NCBI RefSeq assembly: GCF_003955665.1
Contig: NZ_RXHU01000054.1
Coordinates: forward strand, 124,001-188,000
Length of the DNA: 64,000 nt
Direction: 5' to 3'
Source: Paenibacillus whitsoniae
GTDB lineage: Bacteria; Bacillota; Bacilli; Paenibacillales; NBRC-103111
Of this stretch, positions 1 to 7,860 are shown in pieces. The notes beneath the pieces are model-generated. The model did no database searches. It saw only the letters and a list, made by a program, of their open reading frames with translations, and was not told where the DNA came from. The position numbers and the translations under genes were made by a program. Positions within the stretch are counted from its first letter, which is position 1. Each line of letters starts with the position of its first letter.

Positions 1-729
1 GGATTGGTAGCGGGTATGGGGACAGCTTTTGCGGCGACGGACGCGGGTGTACAACTGCAAAGCTGGTATAACACAGCGACTTCTGCAGCTAAAGCAGCGA
101 TTTCAGGGGATTTCGGAAGCTATTACACATCGAAAACAACGGATTTGAACACTACGGTTCAATCCGGCATTGATGCAGCACGGGTGAACATTGCAACGAC
201 GGGCAGAGCAGAATTGGCTGATGCGAACGCTGCTATTAAAAGTCAAAAAGATACTTACGCATCGCAAATTACTTCGACTGGCAACGACATTACAAACAGT
301 ATCGCTGGTGAATACGATTCGTTCGTAAGCGGTGTGAATATTTCTACGAATGCTAACGTAGCAGCAATCGGCGTACAAGATACGAAAAACATCCAAAATG
401 CAGTTAAAAACCACGAAGGCGTGTACATGAATCGTTTGAATGATGGTGTCGCGAGTACAACAACTACGGCAACTAACGAACTGTCCGCGCAAATTCTGGC
501 GACGAAATCTACGCTGGAAGGTTTAATTGCTACTGAAAAATCAACAGCAACAGCAGAAGTGAAAGCGAATTTGGATTCCCAAATCAGCACTCTGCAAGCT
601 CAGCTTCAACAACTGACGACAGAGCTTCAGCAAGCTGCGCAAGGAAGAATTGCGGATAAAGCAGATCAGTTGACAACGGCTTCCTTGGCTCAGCTCGACA
701 GCATCGTTGGCGCAATCACGACCCCATAA
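1..729 (+). CDS. Secreted Ala/Thr/Gln-rich coiled-coil protein (5' end outside window)
   Basis: The frame is open from the first base, and the visible N-terminus (GLVAGMGTAFAATDAG) reads as the end of a signal peptide with an A-x-A cleavage site, so the true start lies upstream. The mature part, about 230 residues, is almost free of aromatics and rich in Ala, Thr, Ser and Gln. It has long heptad-like stretches, for example the LQAQLQQLTTELQQAA region near the C-terminus, typical of an extended helical protein. I do not recognise a named family. It is followed by a second secreted helical protein and a signal peptidase on the same strand, which suggests one export-related unit. A rho-independent terminator follows it at 742-775. 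Confidence 0.7.
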   Translation, partial: GLVAGMGTAFAATDAGVQLQSWYNTATSAAKAAISGDFGSYYTSKTTDLNTTVQSGIDAARVNIATTGRAELADANAAIKSQKDTYASQITSTGNDITNSIAGEYDSFVSGVNISTNANVAAIGVQDTKNIQNAVKNHEGVYMNRLNDGVASTTTTATNELSAQILATKSTLEGLIATEKSTATAEVKANLDSQISTLQAQLQQLTTELQQAAQGRIADKADQLTTASLAQLDSIVGAITTP

Positions 730-741
730 GGCAAATTCCAA

Positions 742-775
742 AGCCGGAGCCCCGTCTTCGCGGGCTTCGGCTCTT
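742..775 (+). terminator. Rho-independent terminator after the first coiled-coil gene
   Basis: A 12-bp stem with one mismatch (AGCCGGAGCCCCG against CGGGCTTCGGCT) is followed by a short CTCTTTCT tract. It would attenuate read-through into the next gene of the same orientation. Confidence 0.6.
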
Positions 776-801
776 TCTAATCACTCTGAGGAGGTGGCAG
801 C

Positions 802-1458
802 ATGAAAAGCAGACAGAAGAACAGTCCATTCACCAAGAAGCGGAAAATCGCAGCTGGAATTGTTTCTTTAACAGCGATCCTTACGGCCTCGGCCGGGATT
901 TCCTATGCAGATCTGGACATTGCAGGTTCGATGGCTTCCTGGTTTTCCAAAAAATCGGAACAAGCGATGCAAAGCCTGGATCAATCGATGAAGTCAGAGA
1001 CGGAAGCGCAGAAAGAAGCGTTGAAGAAAGAATTGCAGCTTCGACTGGAAGCAGCATCCCACAGTTTGGATGCTTATACCGAAGAGCAGAAGCGGGCACA
1101 GCTGGACATTCTCGATCAGTATGCCCAGCGTTTGCTGGATAAAATGGATCTTCGCACGGCACAGGATCGGGAGCAAATTCTGAATAAGCTGCAAGCGATT
1201 GTGGCGAGTGCAGAGGCAGGGATGAATGCGCTCGCCGATAGCTACACACCGCCGGCGTTGGTGTATGTTCCTTCTCCAGGGGCAGGTGCACCCGGAGGGG
1301 GGCAGCCGCAGCCGCAACCGCAACCGGCGCAACCGCAGCCTGCGCAACCACAGCCGGCTGAGCCGCAGCCAGCTCAGCCGCCGACCGTGACAACGGATGT
1401 CTACGGACCGCAAGAAACGCCGGCCACCGTCGTGACGGCAACCTACAATGAATCGTAA
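802..1458 (+). CDS. Secreted coiled-coil protein with Pro-Gln repeat tail
   Basis: The 218-residue product starts at an ATG behind GAGGAGG. Residues 1-36 form a signal peptide with a Lys/Arg-rich start, a hydrophobic core and an ISYA cleavage site. Residues 37-150 are charged and helical (Glu, Lys, Gln, Leu), predicted coiled coil. Residues 160-200 are a low-complexity tail of repeated PQPAQ-type units, usually a flexible wall-spanning or surface linker. The tail ends without LPXTG, so wall attachment by sortase is not indicated. The signal-peptidase gene begins 12 bases after the stop, suggesting co-expression. No family recognised; exported location is well supported, function is not. Confidence 0.75.
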   Translation: MKSRQKNSPFTKKRKIAAGIVSLTAILTASAGISYADLDIAGSMASWFSKKSEQAMQSLDQSMKSETEAQKEALKKELQLRLEAASHSLDAYTEEQKRAQLDILDQYAQRLLDKMDLRTAQDREQILNKLQAIVASAEAGMNALADSYTPPALVYVPSPGAGAPGGGQPQPQPQPAQPQPAQPQPAEPQPAQPPTVTTDVYGPQETPATVVTATYNES

Positions 1459-1470
1459 GGGGAATCACGC

Positions 1471-2028
1471 ATGGATGAATTGACGCCGGACGTCCCGGCA
1501 CCAGGAAAAAGTAAGAGCGAAGTATGGGGATGGATTCGATTTCTTTTATTGTTGGCGTTGGTCTTTATTCTGATTAATAACATGATCGGCCTGACTAGGG
1601 TGTCCGGCAATTCCATGAATCCATCGCTGCATAACGGAAACGTGCTGCTCATGAATAAGCTTTCGCTTTTCTTCTCCTCGCCGAAATACGGGGATGTGGT
1701 TGTACTAAAGGATGAACGTTTGGGTTACAGCATCATTAAACGGGTTATCGGCGTACCGGGCGACCACGTTCTGATTACGGGCGGCGTCATTTATGTAAAC
1801 GGCAGTCCGCTGGCCGAGCTGTATACCGTTGGAAAATCTGAGGACATGGCTGAACAGATTGTAGCAAACGGTCATTTGTTTGTAGTTGGAGACAATCGGA
1901 CGCTGGGCGAAAGCAAGGACAGCCGGGACCCCTCCTTGGGGCAGGTGTCCATTCAGGCGCTTAAGGGGTACGCTGCCTTTTCCTTGTTCCCTTTTCACGC
2001 TATCCCCAAGCCGCTTGAGCTGAAATAA
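1471..2028 (+). CDS. lepB: Type I signal peptidase (S26 family)
   Basis: A 185-residue membrane serine protease that removes signal peptides from exported proteins. One N-terminal transmembrane helix lies at residues 20-40. The catalytic serine is S48 in SGNSMNPSL. The general-base lysine is K90 in IKRVIGVPGD. The conserved GDNR and SKDSR boxes follow. Length and single-helix layout match Bacillus Sip-type enzymes rather than E. coli LepB. It starts 12 bases after a secreted coiled-coil gene and is preceded by AAGGGGAA, so it may be dedicated to the two upstream exported proteins, as SipW is to TasA. That last point is inference. Confidence 0.93.
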   Translation: MDELTPDVPAPGKSKSEVWGWIRFLLLLALVFILINNMIGLTRVSGNSMNPSLHNGNVLLMNKLSLFFSSPKYGDVVVLKDERLGYSIIKRVIGVPGDHVLITGGVIYVNGSPLAELYTVGKSEDMAEQIVANGHLFVVGDNRTLGESKDSRDPSLGQVSIQALKGYAAFSLFPFHAIPKPLELK

Positions 2029-2031
2029 AAG

Positions 2032-2061
2032 AAGATCCGCAGGTCGCTACCGGCGGATCTT
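2032..2061. terminator. Bidirectional terminator between convergent genes
   Basis: AAGATCCGC pairs with GCGGATCTT around a 12-base loop, with A and T runs on either side. It sits between the convergent signal peptidase and response regulator genes. Confidence 0.7.
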
Positions 2062-2068
2062 TGGCATA

Positions 2069-2713
2069 TTAGCGCTGCAGCTCGAATTCGACTAGCCCTT
2101 TGGAGAGCGCGTAAAGCGCTGCTTGCGTTCGATCTGTGAGCTCCAGCTTGGCCAGGATTTGGCTGACGTGCTTTTTGACCGTGAACTCCGTAATATACAG
2201 ATCCCCGGCAATCTCTTTGTTGGAACACCCTTTGCCAAGAGCGCAGAGCACTTCAAGTTCTTTCGGCGTGAGATCGTCAAGGGGGGCTTTAGCCGAGTTT
2301 GCCGGTTCTTCCATGAAGGCGTTCATAAGGCTGGCATCGTAATATTTGCGGCCTCGCCCCACGACTTCGACCGCGTAGATCAAATCCTCGGGGAAAGCTT
2401 CCTTCAAGCAGATGCCTTCGACCTGCAGCGCCTTGGCTTCTTGCAACTCGCTGCGTGTAATCGAAGAGGTCAGCAGCATGAATTTGCACGCAGACCCGGT
2501 TTGACGAGCTTTACGAATCAACTGTAAACCGTTCTCGTTGCCGAGATTGATATCGACGAGAGCCAGATCGGGTTCCAATTGCTGATGAAGCGCCAGCGCC
2601 TCAAGGGTCGAGCCAGCTTCTCCGACGACTTGAACGAGCGGGCTGGCGGATACAATCATGCGAATACCTTGCCGGACAAGGGGATGGTCATCAAGAATGA
2701 TCATGCGAAGCAA
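2069..2713 (-). CDS. NarL/FixJ-family response regulator with LuxR-type HTH
   Basis: A DNA-binding response regulator. The receiver domain carries the acidic pair D8-D9, phospho-acceptor D54 in LALVDINLG, and the usual Thr/Ser and Lys positions. A LuxR-type helix-turn-helix fills the C-terminus (LTPKELEVL, then CSNKEIAGDLYITEFTVKKH). I chose the TTG start because GGAGG lies 8 bases upstream of it, whereas the next in-frame ATG is 17 bases away from that site. It is transcribed away from the histidine kinase at 2866 and is a good candidate for that kinase's partner. Target genes are not evident from sequence. Confidence 0.9.
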   Translation of the reverse strand: MLRMIILDDHPLVRQGIRMIVSASPLVQVVGEAGSTLEALALHQQLEPDLALVDINLGNENGLQLIRKARQTGSACKFMLLTSSITRSELQEAKALQVEGICLKEAFPEDLIYAVEVVGRGRKYYDASLMNAFMEEPANSAKAPLDDLTPKELEVLCALGKGCSNKEIAGDLYITEFTVKKHVSQILAKLELTDRTQAALYALSKGLVEFELQR

Positions 2714-2865
2714 CGGGATAACCTCCAATAATTAACCATGATATGATATAGTAAATATAGTTCCTAATACCTATGACTTTGAGACTACAACTTCTCTTTT
2801 CATTGTAGCTTACTGAAATTGAAATAACCATCAAGATTACATTAAGTTTTCGGGAGTAATTCGAC

Positions 2866-4422
2866 ATGATTCTACAGGGACAGAGCCAAGCAAATCTCAA
2901 TGTATTCGTTGGCTGCAAATGGGTGCTGCTGCTTGCCGGTTTATGGTTGTATGTTGAAAATTACAGCCTGCAGCCCGAACTGCTGCTGTTGGTAATTTTG
3001 GCGCAAACGGTATTTACCTTGGCTTACCTTCAGGTTCAAAACAAATGGGGTTGGTTGGCGACAGCGGCCTTGGATTTGACGTGCACGCTTTACCTCCTGA
3101 GCCGTACAGGCGGTCTTTCCAGCACACTGTTGGTCTATAGCTTTGCAGGCATCCTGCCTTGGAAAAGGCTGATGGGCTGGAAACAGTACTATGCGATTGT
3201 TCTTGTTTACGCAGCGCTGCTGCCGCTGCTCCTGCGTTGGCTGCCCGGCCCGACGGGGGAACTTGAAGCTAGTCGGTATTGGGGGTACGGGTTTCTTGTT
3301 TTCATCTTTTGTGTTTTGATCGGCTTATATCAACATAGCAGACTAGCGGTCTATCATACGTACAGGCAGCTTGCGATGATTTACAGGGCGCGTACTTATG
3401 CCGCGTCATCGTCTTCCATTGAAAGGATTCCTTATACGGAGGAGCTGCTCAGAAAAGCATTGGATGGCCGCGATGTGCTGCTGATTTTGCCCGTATGGCT
3501 GGAGTCGGGGAAAGTTCAGAGCTGGAAGCATACCTATTATGCGAACTATTTGCAGCAAAATCCGCCATCTTTCCCTAAACAATATGCGAATCTCCCCTCC
3601 CCAACGGGGGAAAGGGTGCCGTATTATATAAAAACGTTGACGGATCGTCGGGGAAGCCATTACGGTTGGCTGTTGGTGAGGGCAAATAAGCATGAATTAA
3701 CGACGATACATAAAATGTATATTCAGCTTATGCTGATTCGCCTGGAAGCCGACCATTTCGTGCAAGAAGAGCTGGCTCACTCAGCGGAGGCTGCGGTCTC
3801 TCTGGAGCGGGAGACGATTGCTCAGAACATCCATGACGGCATTGCCCAGGAATTGTTTTTCATTTCGATTCAACTTTTTCAACTTAAGCAAGCGCTTCCG
3901 CAAGACGCTCGCGAGCAGATGCTTCCGCACGTCTTGGAAGTGGAGAGGAAGGTGAAAGAAAGCCACCGGGATATTCGGCAGTTCATTACCGAGCTCAAAG
4001 ATGAGAAAAGAAAGATCAATCTCCATCATGCGATTGAAAAGCTGCTGCATCGGGTAACGGAGCATACGAAGGTAAGGCCGGTTTTTGTGAAAAATGGTTG
4101 GACGCCGCACGAACAATTGGAGGTGGAAGAAGCCATTTACCACCTTGTTGAGGAAGCGGCCAATAATGTCGTCAAGCACGCGCAGGCCAGTCATTTGTAC
4201 GTCAATATTGAGGTGACCAGTGTGCAGTGGGAAGTAACCGTCAAGGACGATGGCAGAGGGATGGCAATCCGGGAGGAACTTACGCAGCGGCATTTTGGTC
4301 TCGAAGGCATGGAGAACCGGATCAAAGCCTTGAACGGAACGCTTGTTGTTCAATCTGAACCTGGTGCAGGTACGACGGTTACGGCTTGTATTCCGCGAGA
4401 AAGGGGTGTCGGATTTGTATAG
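2866..4422 (+). CDS. Membrane sensor histidine kinase (HisKA_3/NarL type)
   Basis: A 518-residue sensor kinase. About five or six hydrophobic helices occupy residues 8-165, followed by a cytoplasmic linker. The HisKA_3 dimerisation domain carries the phospho-accepting His323 in QNIHDGIAQE. An ATP-binding domain shows the N box (EEAANNVVKHA), a DDGRGM G1 box, the HFGLEGMENR G2 box and a GAGTTV end. The layout matches LiaS/DegS-like kinases that sense membrane or wall state, but no extracellular ligand domain is present. Its 3' end overlaps the receiver gene by 17 bases, so the two are translationally coupled; a full LuxR-type regulator is divergent. Confidence 0.92.
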   Translation: MILQGQSQANLNVFVGCKWVLLLAGLWLYVENYSLQPELLLLVILAQTVFTLAYLQVQNKWGWLATAALDLTCTLYLLSRTGGLSSTLLVYSFAGILPWKRLMGWKQYYAIVLVYAALLPLLLRWLPGPTGELEASRYWGYGFLVFIFCVLIGLYQHSRLAVYHTYRQLAMIYRARTYAASSSSIERIPYTEELLRKALDGRDVLLILPVWLESGKVQSWKHTYYANYLQQNPPSFPKQYANLPSPTGERVPYYIKTLTDRRGSHYGWLLVRANKHELTTIHKMYIQLMLIRLEADHFVQEELAHSAEAAVSLERETIAQNIHDGIAQELFFISIQLFQLKQALPQDAREQMLPHVLEVERKVKESHRDIRQFITELKDEKRKINLHHAIEKLLHRVTEHTKVRPVFVKNGWTPHEQLEVEEAIYHLVEEAANNVVKHAQASHLYVNIEVTSVQWEVTVKDDGRGMAIREELTQRHFGLEGMENRIKALNGTLVVQSEPGAGTTVTACIPRERGVGFV

Positions 4423-4810
4423 GGTAGTTGTTGCGGATGATCGAGAAATCGTAAGGGCCGGCTTGCGTATGCTGCTGGAAGGCTGCGGGTCCTACGAGGT
4501 GGCGGGGGAAGCGGCGAATGGCGAAGAAGCCCTTTCGCAGGTTATCAAGCTTGCGCCTGACCTGCTGCTGACCGATCTGAAAATGCCGGGCATCCCGATT
4601 ATTGAAGGGGCGCGCGTTTTGAAAGCGCTCTTTCCGCAATTGAAGATTATGATCGTAACAGCATTCGATGAAAGTGAAGATATATACCGTGCCTTCAACG
4701 CGGGTGTGGACGGATATTTGATGAAAGATACGAGCCCGGAGACGATTCTTTCCGCAATGCATGCCGTCATGAACGGAGCTTCCATGTTTCTTGCGAGGGA
4801 ACGGACTTGA
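4406..4810 (+). CDS. Receiver-domain-only response regulator (no output domain)
   Basis: A 134-residue protein from a GTG start that overlaps the kinase gene. The receiver domain is complete: D11-D12, phospho-acceptor D57 in LLLTDLKMPG, a Thr in IMIVTAFDE and a Lys in GYLMKDTSPE. NarL-family regulators normally continue into a LuxR helix-turn-helix, but here the frame stops just after the last receiver helix. Only 27 bases separate it from the next gene, so no HTH fragment remains in another frame. It may act as a phosphate sink or protein-interaction output, or be a truncated regulator. Family assignment is firm; role is inferred. Confidence 0.85.
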   Translation: MSDLYRVVVADDREIVRAGLRMLLEGCGSYEVAGEAANGEEALSQVIKLAPDLLLTDLKMPGIPIIEGARVLKALFPQLKIMIVTAFDESEDIYRAFNAGVDGYLMKDTSPETILSAMHAVMNGASMFLARERT

Positions 4811-4837
4811 GTTCGCAGACCTAAGGGAGATTGAACA

Positions 4838-5959
4838 ATGAAGTTTTTACAGCGATTAGGGAGTTATCCGATTCATTTGCTTATTATGATCATCATCGGG
4901 GGATTGTCGACCCTGTGCGCGGCATGCGGAGCCGTTTACTGGCTAATCACCCGGAATGTCGAATCCCAGCTGTACATGGTGGCCTCTGCGACCGTTGCGC
5001 TTTTTGGCTGGGGAATGTATGGCCTCCAATGGAAGCTGCCTACGCACCGCCTCTATGCGCAAAGGCTGGCGCCGACTGTCATTTTTGCGGTGATGGCGCT
5101 CATTTCTCTTTACGACCCAATTGGCTTAAAGCTGCTGTGGGTGGCGATCGTTTTCTTTCCGATCATGTTGAGTCTGATGGTGGAACGCAGGGCCTATGCT
5201 TATGGCTCCTTGCTGTTTCTGCTGTATTTCATCGCTTTTCACTGGCTAAGCATGGGCTTTAAGGGGAGCGGCAACGCGTTTCCTATCCTCGACATCATTG
5301 CGAAAAACGCATATGCGATCGGAAGCGTACTGCTTGGAGCACTCATTCAATTGACGGTTCGCAAAAGCAAACGCGATGCAGAGATCGCCTCTCTTCACAA
5401 ACAAAAGCAGCAGGTCATCAACATGCTGCAGTCGTTCATTCCGGTCGGCGAGCGCAAAACGCAAACATCACGCAAGGAAATCGGCGAAATGAGCGCGTTG
5501 CTCAAGAAGCTGGTTCATGTCTGCGGCGGTGTCTCTGTACAGGAGTGGGAGATTGATTTGCTGTCGCTCATGCATTTTGTGAGCCGGGTGAAGCTGCCGG
5601 ACTATCTGTTTGAGAAAGAAGGCAAATTGTCCGAGTTCGAATATGAGGTCGTGCACGAGCACTGTTATATGGCACGGGAATTGTGCGAGGGCATCCCGGA
5701 CTTTCAAGAAGTGGAGCGGACGTTTCTATATCATCATGAGAAAATAGATGGGACCGGCTACCCGTACCGGCTGGTGGGGGCGCAAGTGCCGGCTTTATCT
5801 CAAATGCTGGGCATTGTGGAGATGTACTTGGCGATGACGACGCCGCGTTCGTATCGCGAGGAGAACTCCAAGCAGGAAGCGTTCCTGGAGATTCAAAAGC
5901 ATAGCGGCACATCGTTTCGCGCCGACATCGTCGAGGCATTCGGGAAAGTGATTCGCTAA
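4838..5959 (+). CDS. Membrane protein with degenerate HD-GYP domain
   Basis: A 373-residue protein starting at ATG behind AAGGGAGA. Five or six transmembrane helices span residues 12-175, then a coiled linker, then an HD-GYP-like domain. HD-GYP proteins hydrolyse cyclic di-GMP using a metal-binding HD pair. Here the HHEKIDGTGYP box is intact at about residue 299. The HD pair reads H246-F247 within LSLMHFVSRVKLPD, the following G-K reads S-R, and the later VADxxDA box reads VEMYLAM. Loss of these metal ligands argues against catalysis and for a binding or scaffold role. It is the last gene of the kinase-receiver operon and ends at a strong terminator. Confidence 0.82.
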   Translation: MKFLQRLGSYPIHLLIMIIIGGLSTLCAACGAVYWLITRNVESQLYMVASATVALFGWGMYGLQWKLPTHRLYAQRLAPTVIFAVMALISLYDPIGLKLLWVAIVFFPIMLSLMVERRAYAYGSLLFLLYFIAFHWLSMGFKGSGNAFPILDIIAKNAYAIGSVLLGALIQLTVRKSKRDAEIASLHKQKQQVINMLQSFIPVGERKTQTSRKEIGEMSALLKKLVHVCGGVSVQEWEIDLLSLMHFVSRVKLPDYLFEKEGKLSEFEYEVVHEHCYMARELCEGIPDFQEVERTFLYHHEKIDGTGYPYRLVGAQVPALSQMLGIVEMYLAMTTPRSYREENSKQEAFLEIQKHSGTSFRADIVEAFGKVIR

Positions 5960-5964
5960 AATGA

Positions 5965-6013
5965 TAACCGCCACTTGGCACGCGATATCTTCGCTGCCGA
6001 GTGGCGGTTTTGT
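5965..6013. terminator. Bidirectional terminator between HD-GYP and DeoR genes
   Basis: AACCGCCACTTGGCA pairs with TGCCGAGTGGCGGTT around a 14-base loop, with a T tract on the right and A-rich sequence on the left, between convergent genes. Confidence 0.8.
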
Positions 6014-6018
6014 GCTTT

Positions 6019-6774
6019 TTACAAGAACGGTGTCCCCGCTTCTTTGAATGCATGCTTCATCTCCGGCGTAATGGCCGAGTCGCTGATGATGCCGACGGCT
6101 TCCTGGACTTCGCCGATGACGAAGAGGGAGCTGCGCGTGAATTTGGAATGATCCGCTACGAGATACGTCTCCATGGACTGCCTCATCATGCGGCGGTTCG
6201 TCTCCGCCTCCAGCTCGTTGTAAATCATCATGCCTCGCGAAAGCGAGACGCCGTCGCAGCCCATGAACGTCTTGCGGATGCTGAGATTGTCAAGCGTCGC
6301 GTTCGCCAGAGGGCCTGACAGCTCGAATGTCTGGGTGCGGATCACACCACCGGTGAGTATAAGCTGGAGACCGGGCGTTCCGATCAATTCATAAGCGATG
6401 TTGACGGCATTGGTGATGACCGTCAGGTTTTTGAACTGATTGAGCTTCTTGGCAATGAACGTCGTCGTCGTGCCGCCCGTCAGTCCGATAATATCGCCGT
6501 CTTCAATAAAGCGCAGCGCTTTGTCGGCGATTTCTTTTTTCTCTTCGGTTAAAAGATCCATTTTGTTGAAGAAAGGAACCTCGACCTTCAAGCTTTCGAG
6601 GACGGCACCGCCGAAAGTGCGGATGCACCGTTTTTCACTTTCCAAAATTTCGAGATCCCGCCGTGCCGTCGCTTCGGATACGCCAAATTGCTTCACAATG
6701 TCTATGAGGGCAATCGAACCTTTGTCTTTCAGCGCCTGCATAATGGCGTCTCGGCGAATGTCAGTCTTTCCCAT
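6019..6774 (-). CDS. DeoR-family transcriptional repressor
   Basis: A 251-residue regulator. The N-terminal DeoR winged helix includes RRDAIMQAL and the recognition helix VSEATARRDLEIL. The C-terminal sugar-phosphate effector domain is isomerase-like, with the conserved GLTGGTTTTFIAK loop. The ATG was chosen because AGGAGG lies 4 bases upstream; longer in-frame starts lack a ribosome site. DeoR proteins usually sense phosphorylated sugars or polyols. It lies downstream of, and on the same strand as, the aldo/keto reductase and Gfo/Idh genes, so it may belong to that sugar-catabolic group. Targets are unknown. Confidence 0.9.
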   Translation of the reverse strand: MGKTDIRRDAIMQALKDKGSIALIDIVKQFGVSEATARRDLEILESEKRCIRTFGGAVLESLKVEVPFFNKMDLLTEEKKEIADKALRFIEDGDIIGLTGGTTTTFIAKKLNQFKNLTVITNAVNIAYELIGTPGLQLILTGGVIRTQTFELSGPLANATLDNLSIRKTFMGCDGVSLSRGMMIYNELEAETNRRMMRQSMETYLVADHSKFTRSSLFVIGEVQEAVGIISDSAITPEMKHAFKEAGTPFL

Positions 6775-6898
6775 AGGACCTCCTAAAGTATTCATTCCGC
6801 CTAACATGCTTTTCATTATCTTAACATGGCACGGATGCGGAGTCTACGGGACGGGCAGGCGGGTGTCTCAAAAATGACCTTAAAGCTTGGGCTGTCGG

Positions 6899-7837
6899 TT
6901 AGACCGCAGCACCGGTCAAGTCAAGCCACGCCAACTCTTCGCGCGTAAGCTTGATTTGTGCGCCATCGCGGCAGGAGATCATCTCCGCCTCGCTGCGCGG
7001 ACCGATCAGCGCGCAGGCCGGGAGCGGCTGGCTGATCACGTAAGCAAGTGCGATCTGAATCATGCTCACGCCTTTCTCGGCTGCGAGCTGCTTCGCACGC
7101 TCAAGGCGAAGCCAGTTCTCATCGTTGTAGAACACGCGAACCATATCGGCATTGTCGCGCACATCAGGCGAGAACTTGCCGGTAAAGAAGCCACGCGCTT
7201 GCGAAGACCAGGAAAGCAGCGGGAACTGGTTGGCTTCATACCAACGCAGCGCTTCACTGTCCACCGATACGCAGCCCGCCCAGAACGGCTCATTCGGTTT
7301 GGCGAGGCTCAGGTTCGGGGAACTGAAGCTGAACCCGATCAGACCGTGCTTCGCCGCATAGTCCGCCGCTTCCTGCAGGCGCTCGTGCGTCCAGTTCGAG
7401 CCGCCGAAAGCACGGATGCGGCCGGCTTCGACGTGCTCGTTCAGCGCTTCCAGAATGTGACCGACCGGTACGTTCGGATCGTCGCGGTGCAAGCCGTACA
7501 GATCGATGTAGTCGGTGCGCATGCGCTCCAGACTCGTAAACAGGTCGCTGCGAATCGCTTCGCTGTTCACGCGCGGGCCGTCGCCTTTCGGGTGAGCGCC
7601 TTTCGTGAAGAGCACCATCGACTCGCGTTTGCCCGTCTCATCGAGCCAGCGGCCGATCGCTTGCTCGCTTTCGCCGCCGCAATAGTTATGGGCGGAATCG
7701 ATGCAATTGCCCCCGATCGCAAGGTAATGCCCTAGAATTTCGCTGACAACCGGACCGTTCGACAAGTTGAAAAAGTCGGAACCCATGATCAGTTTGGAAA
7801 CCGGTTTGTTCAGACCTTTAATTTGAATATGCTCCAC
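6899..7837 (-). CDS. Aldo/keto reductase family oxidoreductase
   Basis: A 312-residue TIM-barrel NADPH-dependent reductase of carbonyl or sugar substrates. Visible family features are the Asp and Tyr of NCIDSAHNYCGG, the Lys region VLFTKGAHP, the YGLHRDDP box with the active-site His, and the C-terminal cofactor segment ALIGPRSEAEM. The GTG start is 8 bases from GGAGG, a better fit than the upstream ATG. Its start lies 23 bases from the end of the Gfo/Idh gene, so the two are probably co-transcribed. Substrate cannot be told from sequence. Confidence 0.9.
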   Translation of the reverse strand: MEHIQIKGLNKPVSKLIMGSDFFNLSNGPVVSEILGHYLAIGGNCIDSAHNYCGGESEQAIGRWLDETGKRESMVLFTKGAHPKGDGPRVNSEAIRSDLFTSLERMRTDYIDLYGLHRDDPNVPVGHILEALNEHVEAGRIRAFGGSNWTHERLQEAADYAAKHGLIGFSFSSPNLSLAKPNEPFWAGCVSVDSEALRWYEANQFPLLSWSSQARGFFTGKFSPDVRDNADMVRVFYNDENWLRLERAKQLAAEKGVSMIQIALAYVISQPLPACALIGPRSEAEMISCRDGAQIKLTREELAWLDLTGAAV

Positions 7838-7860
7838 GTGAGAAGCCTCCTTCATCTATA

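Noticed and set aside
1308..1385. Short tandem repeats as a possible CRISPR or satellite
   Set aside because: They encode the in-frame Pro-Gln tail of a secreted protein; no spacers are present.
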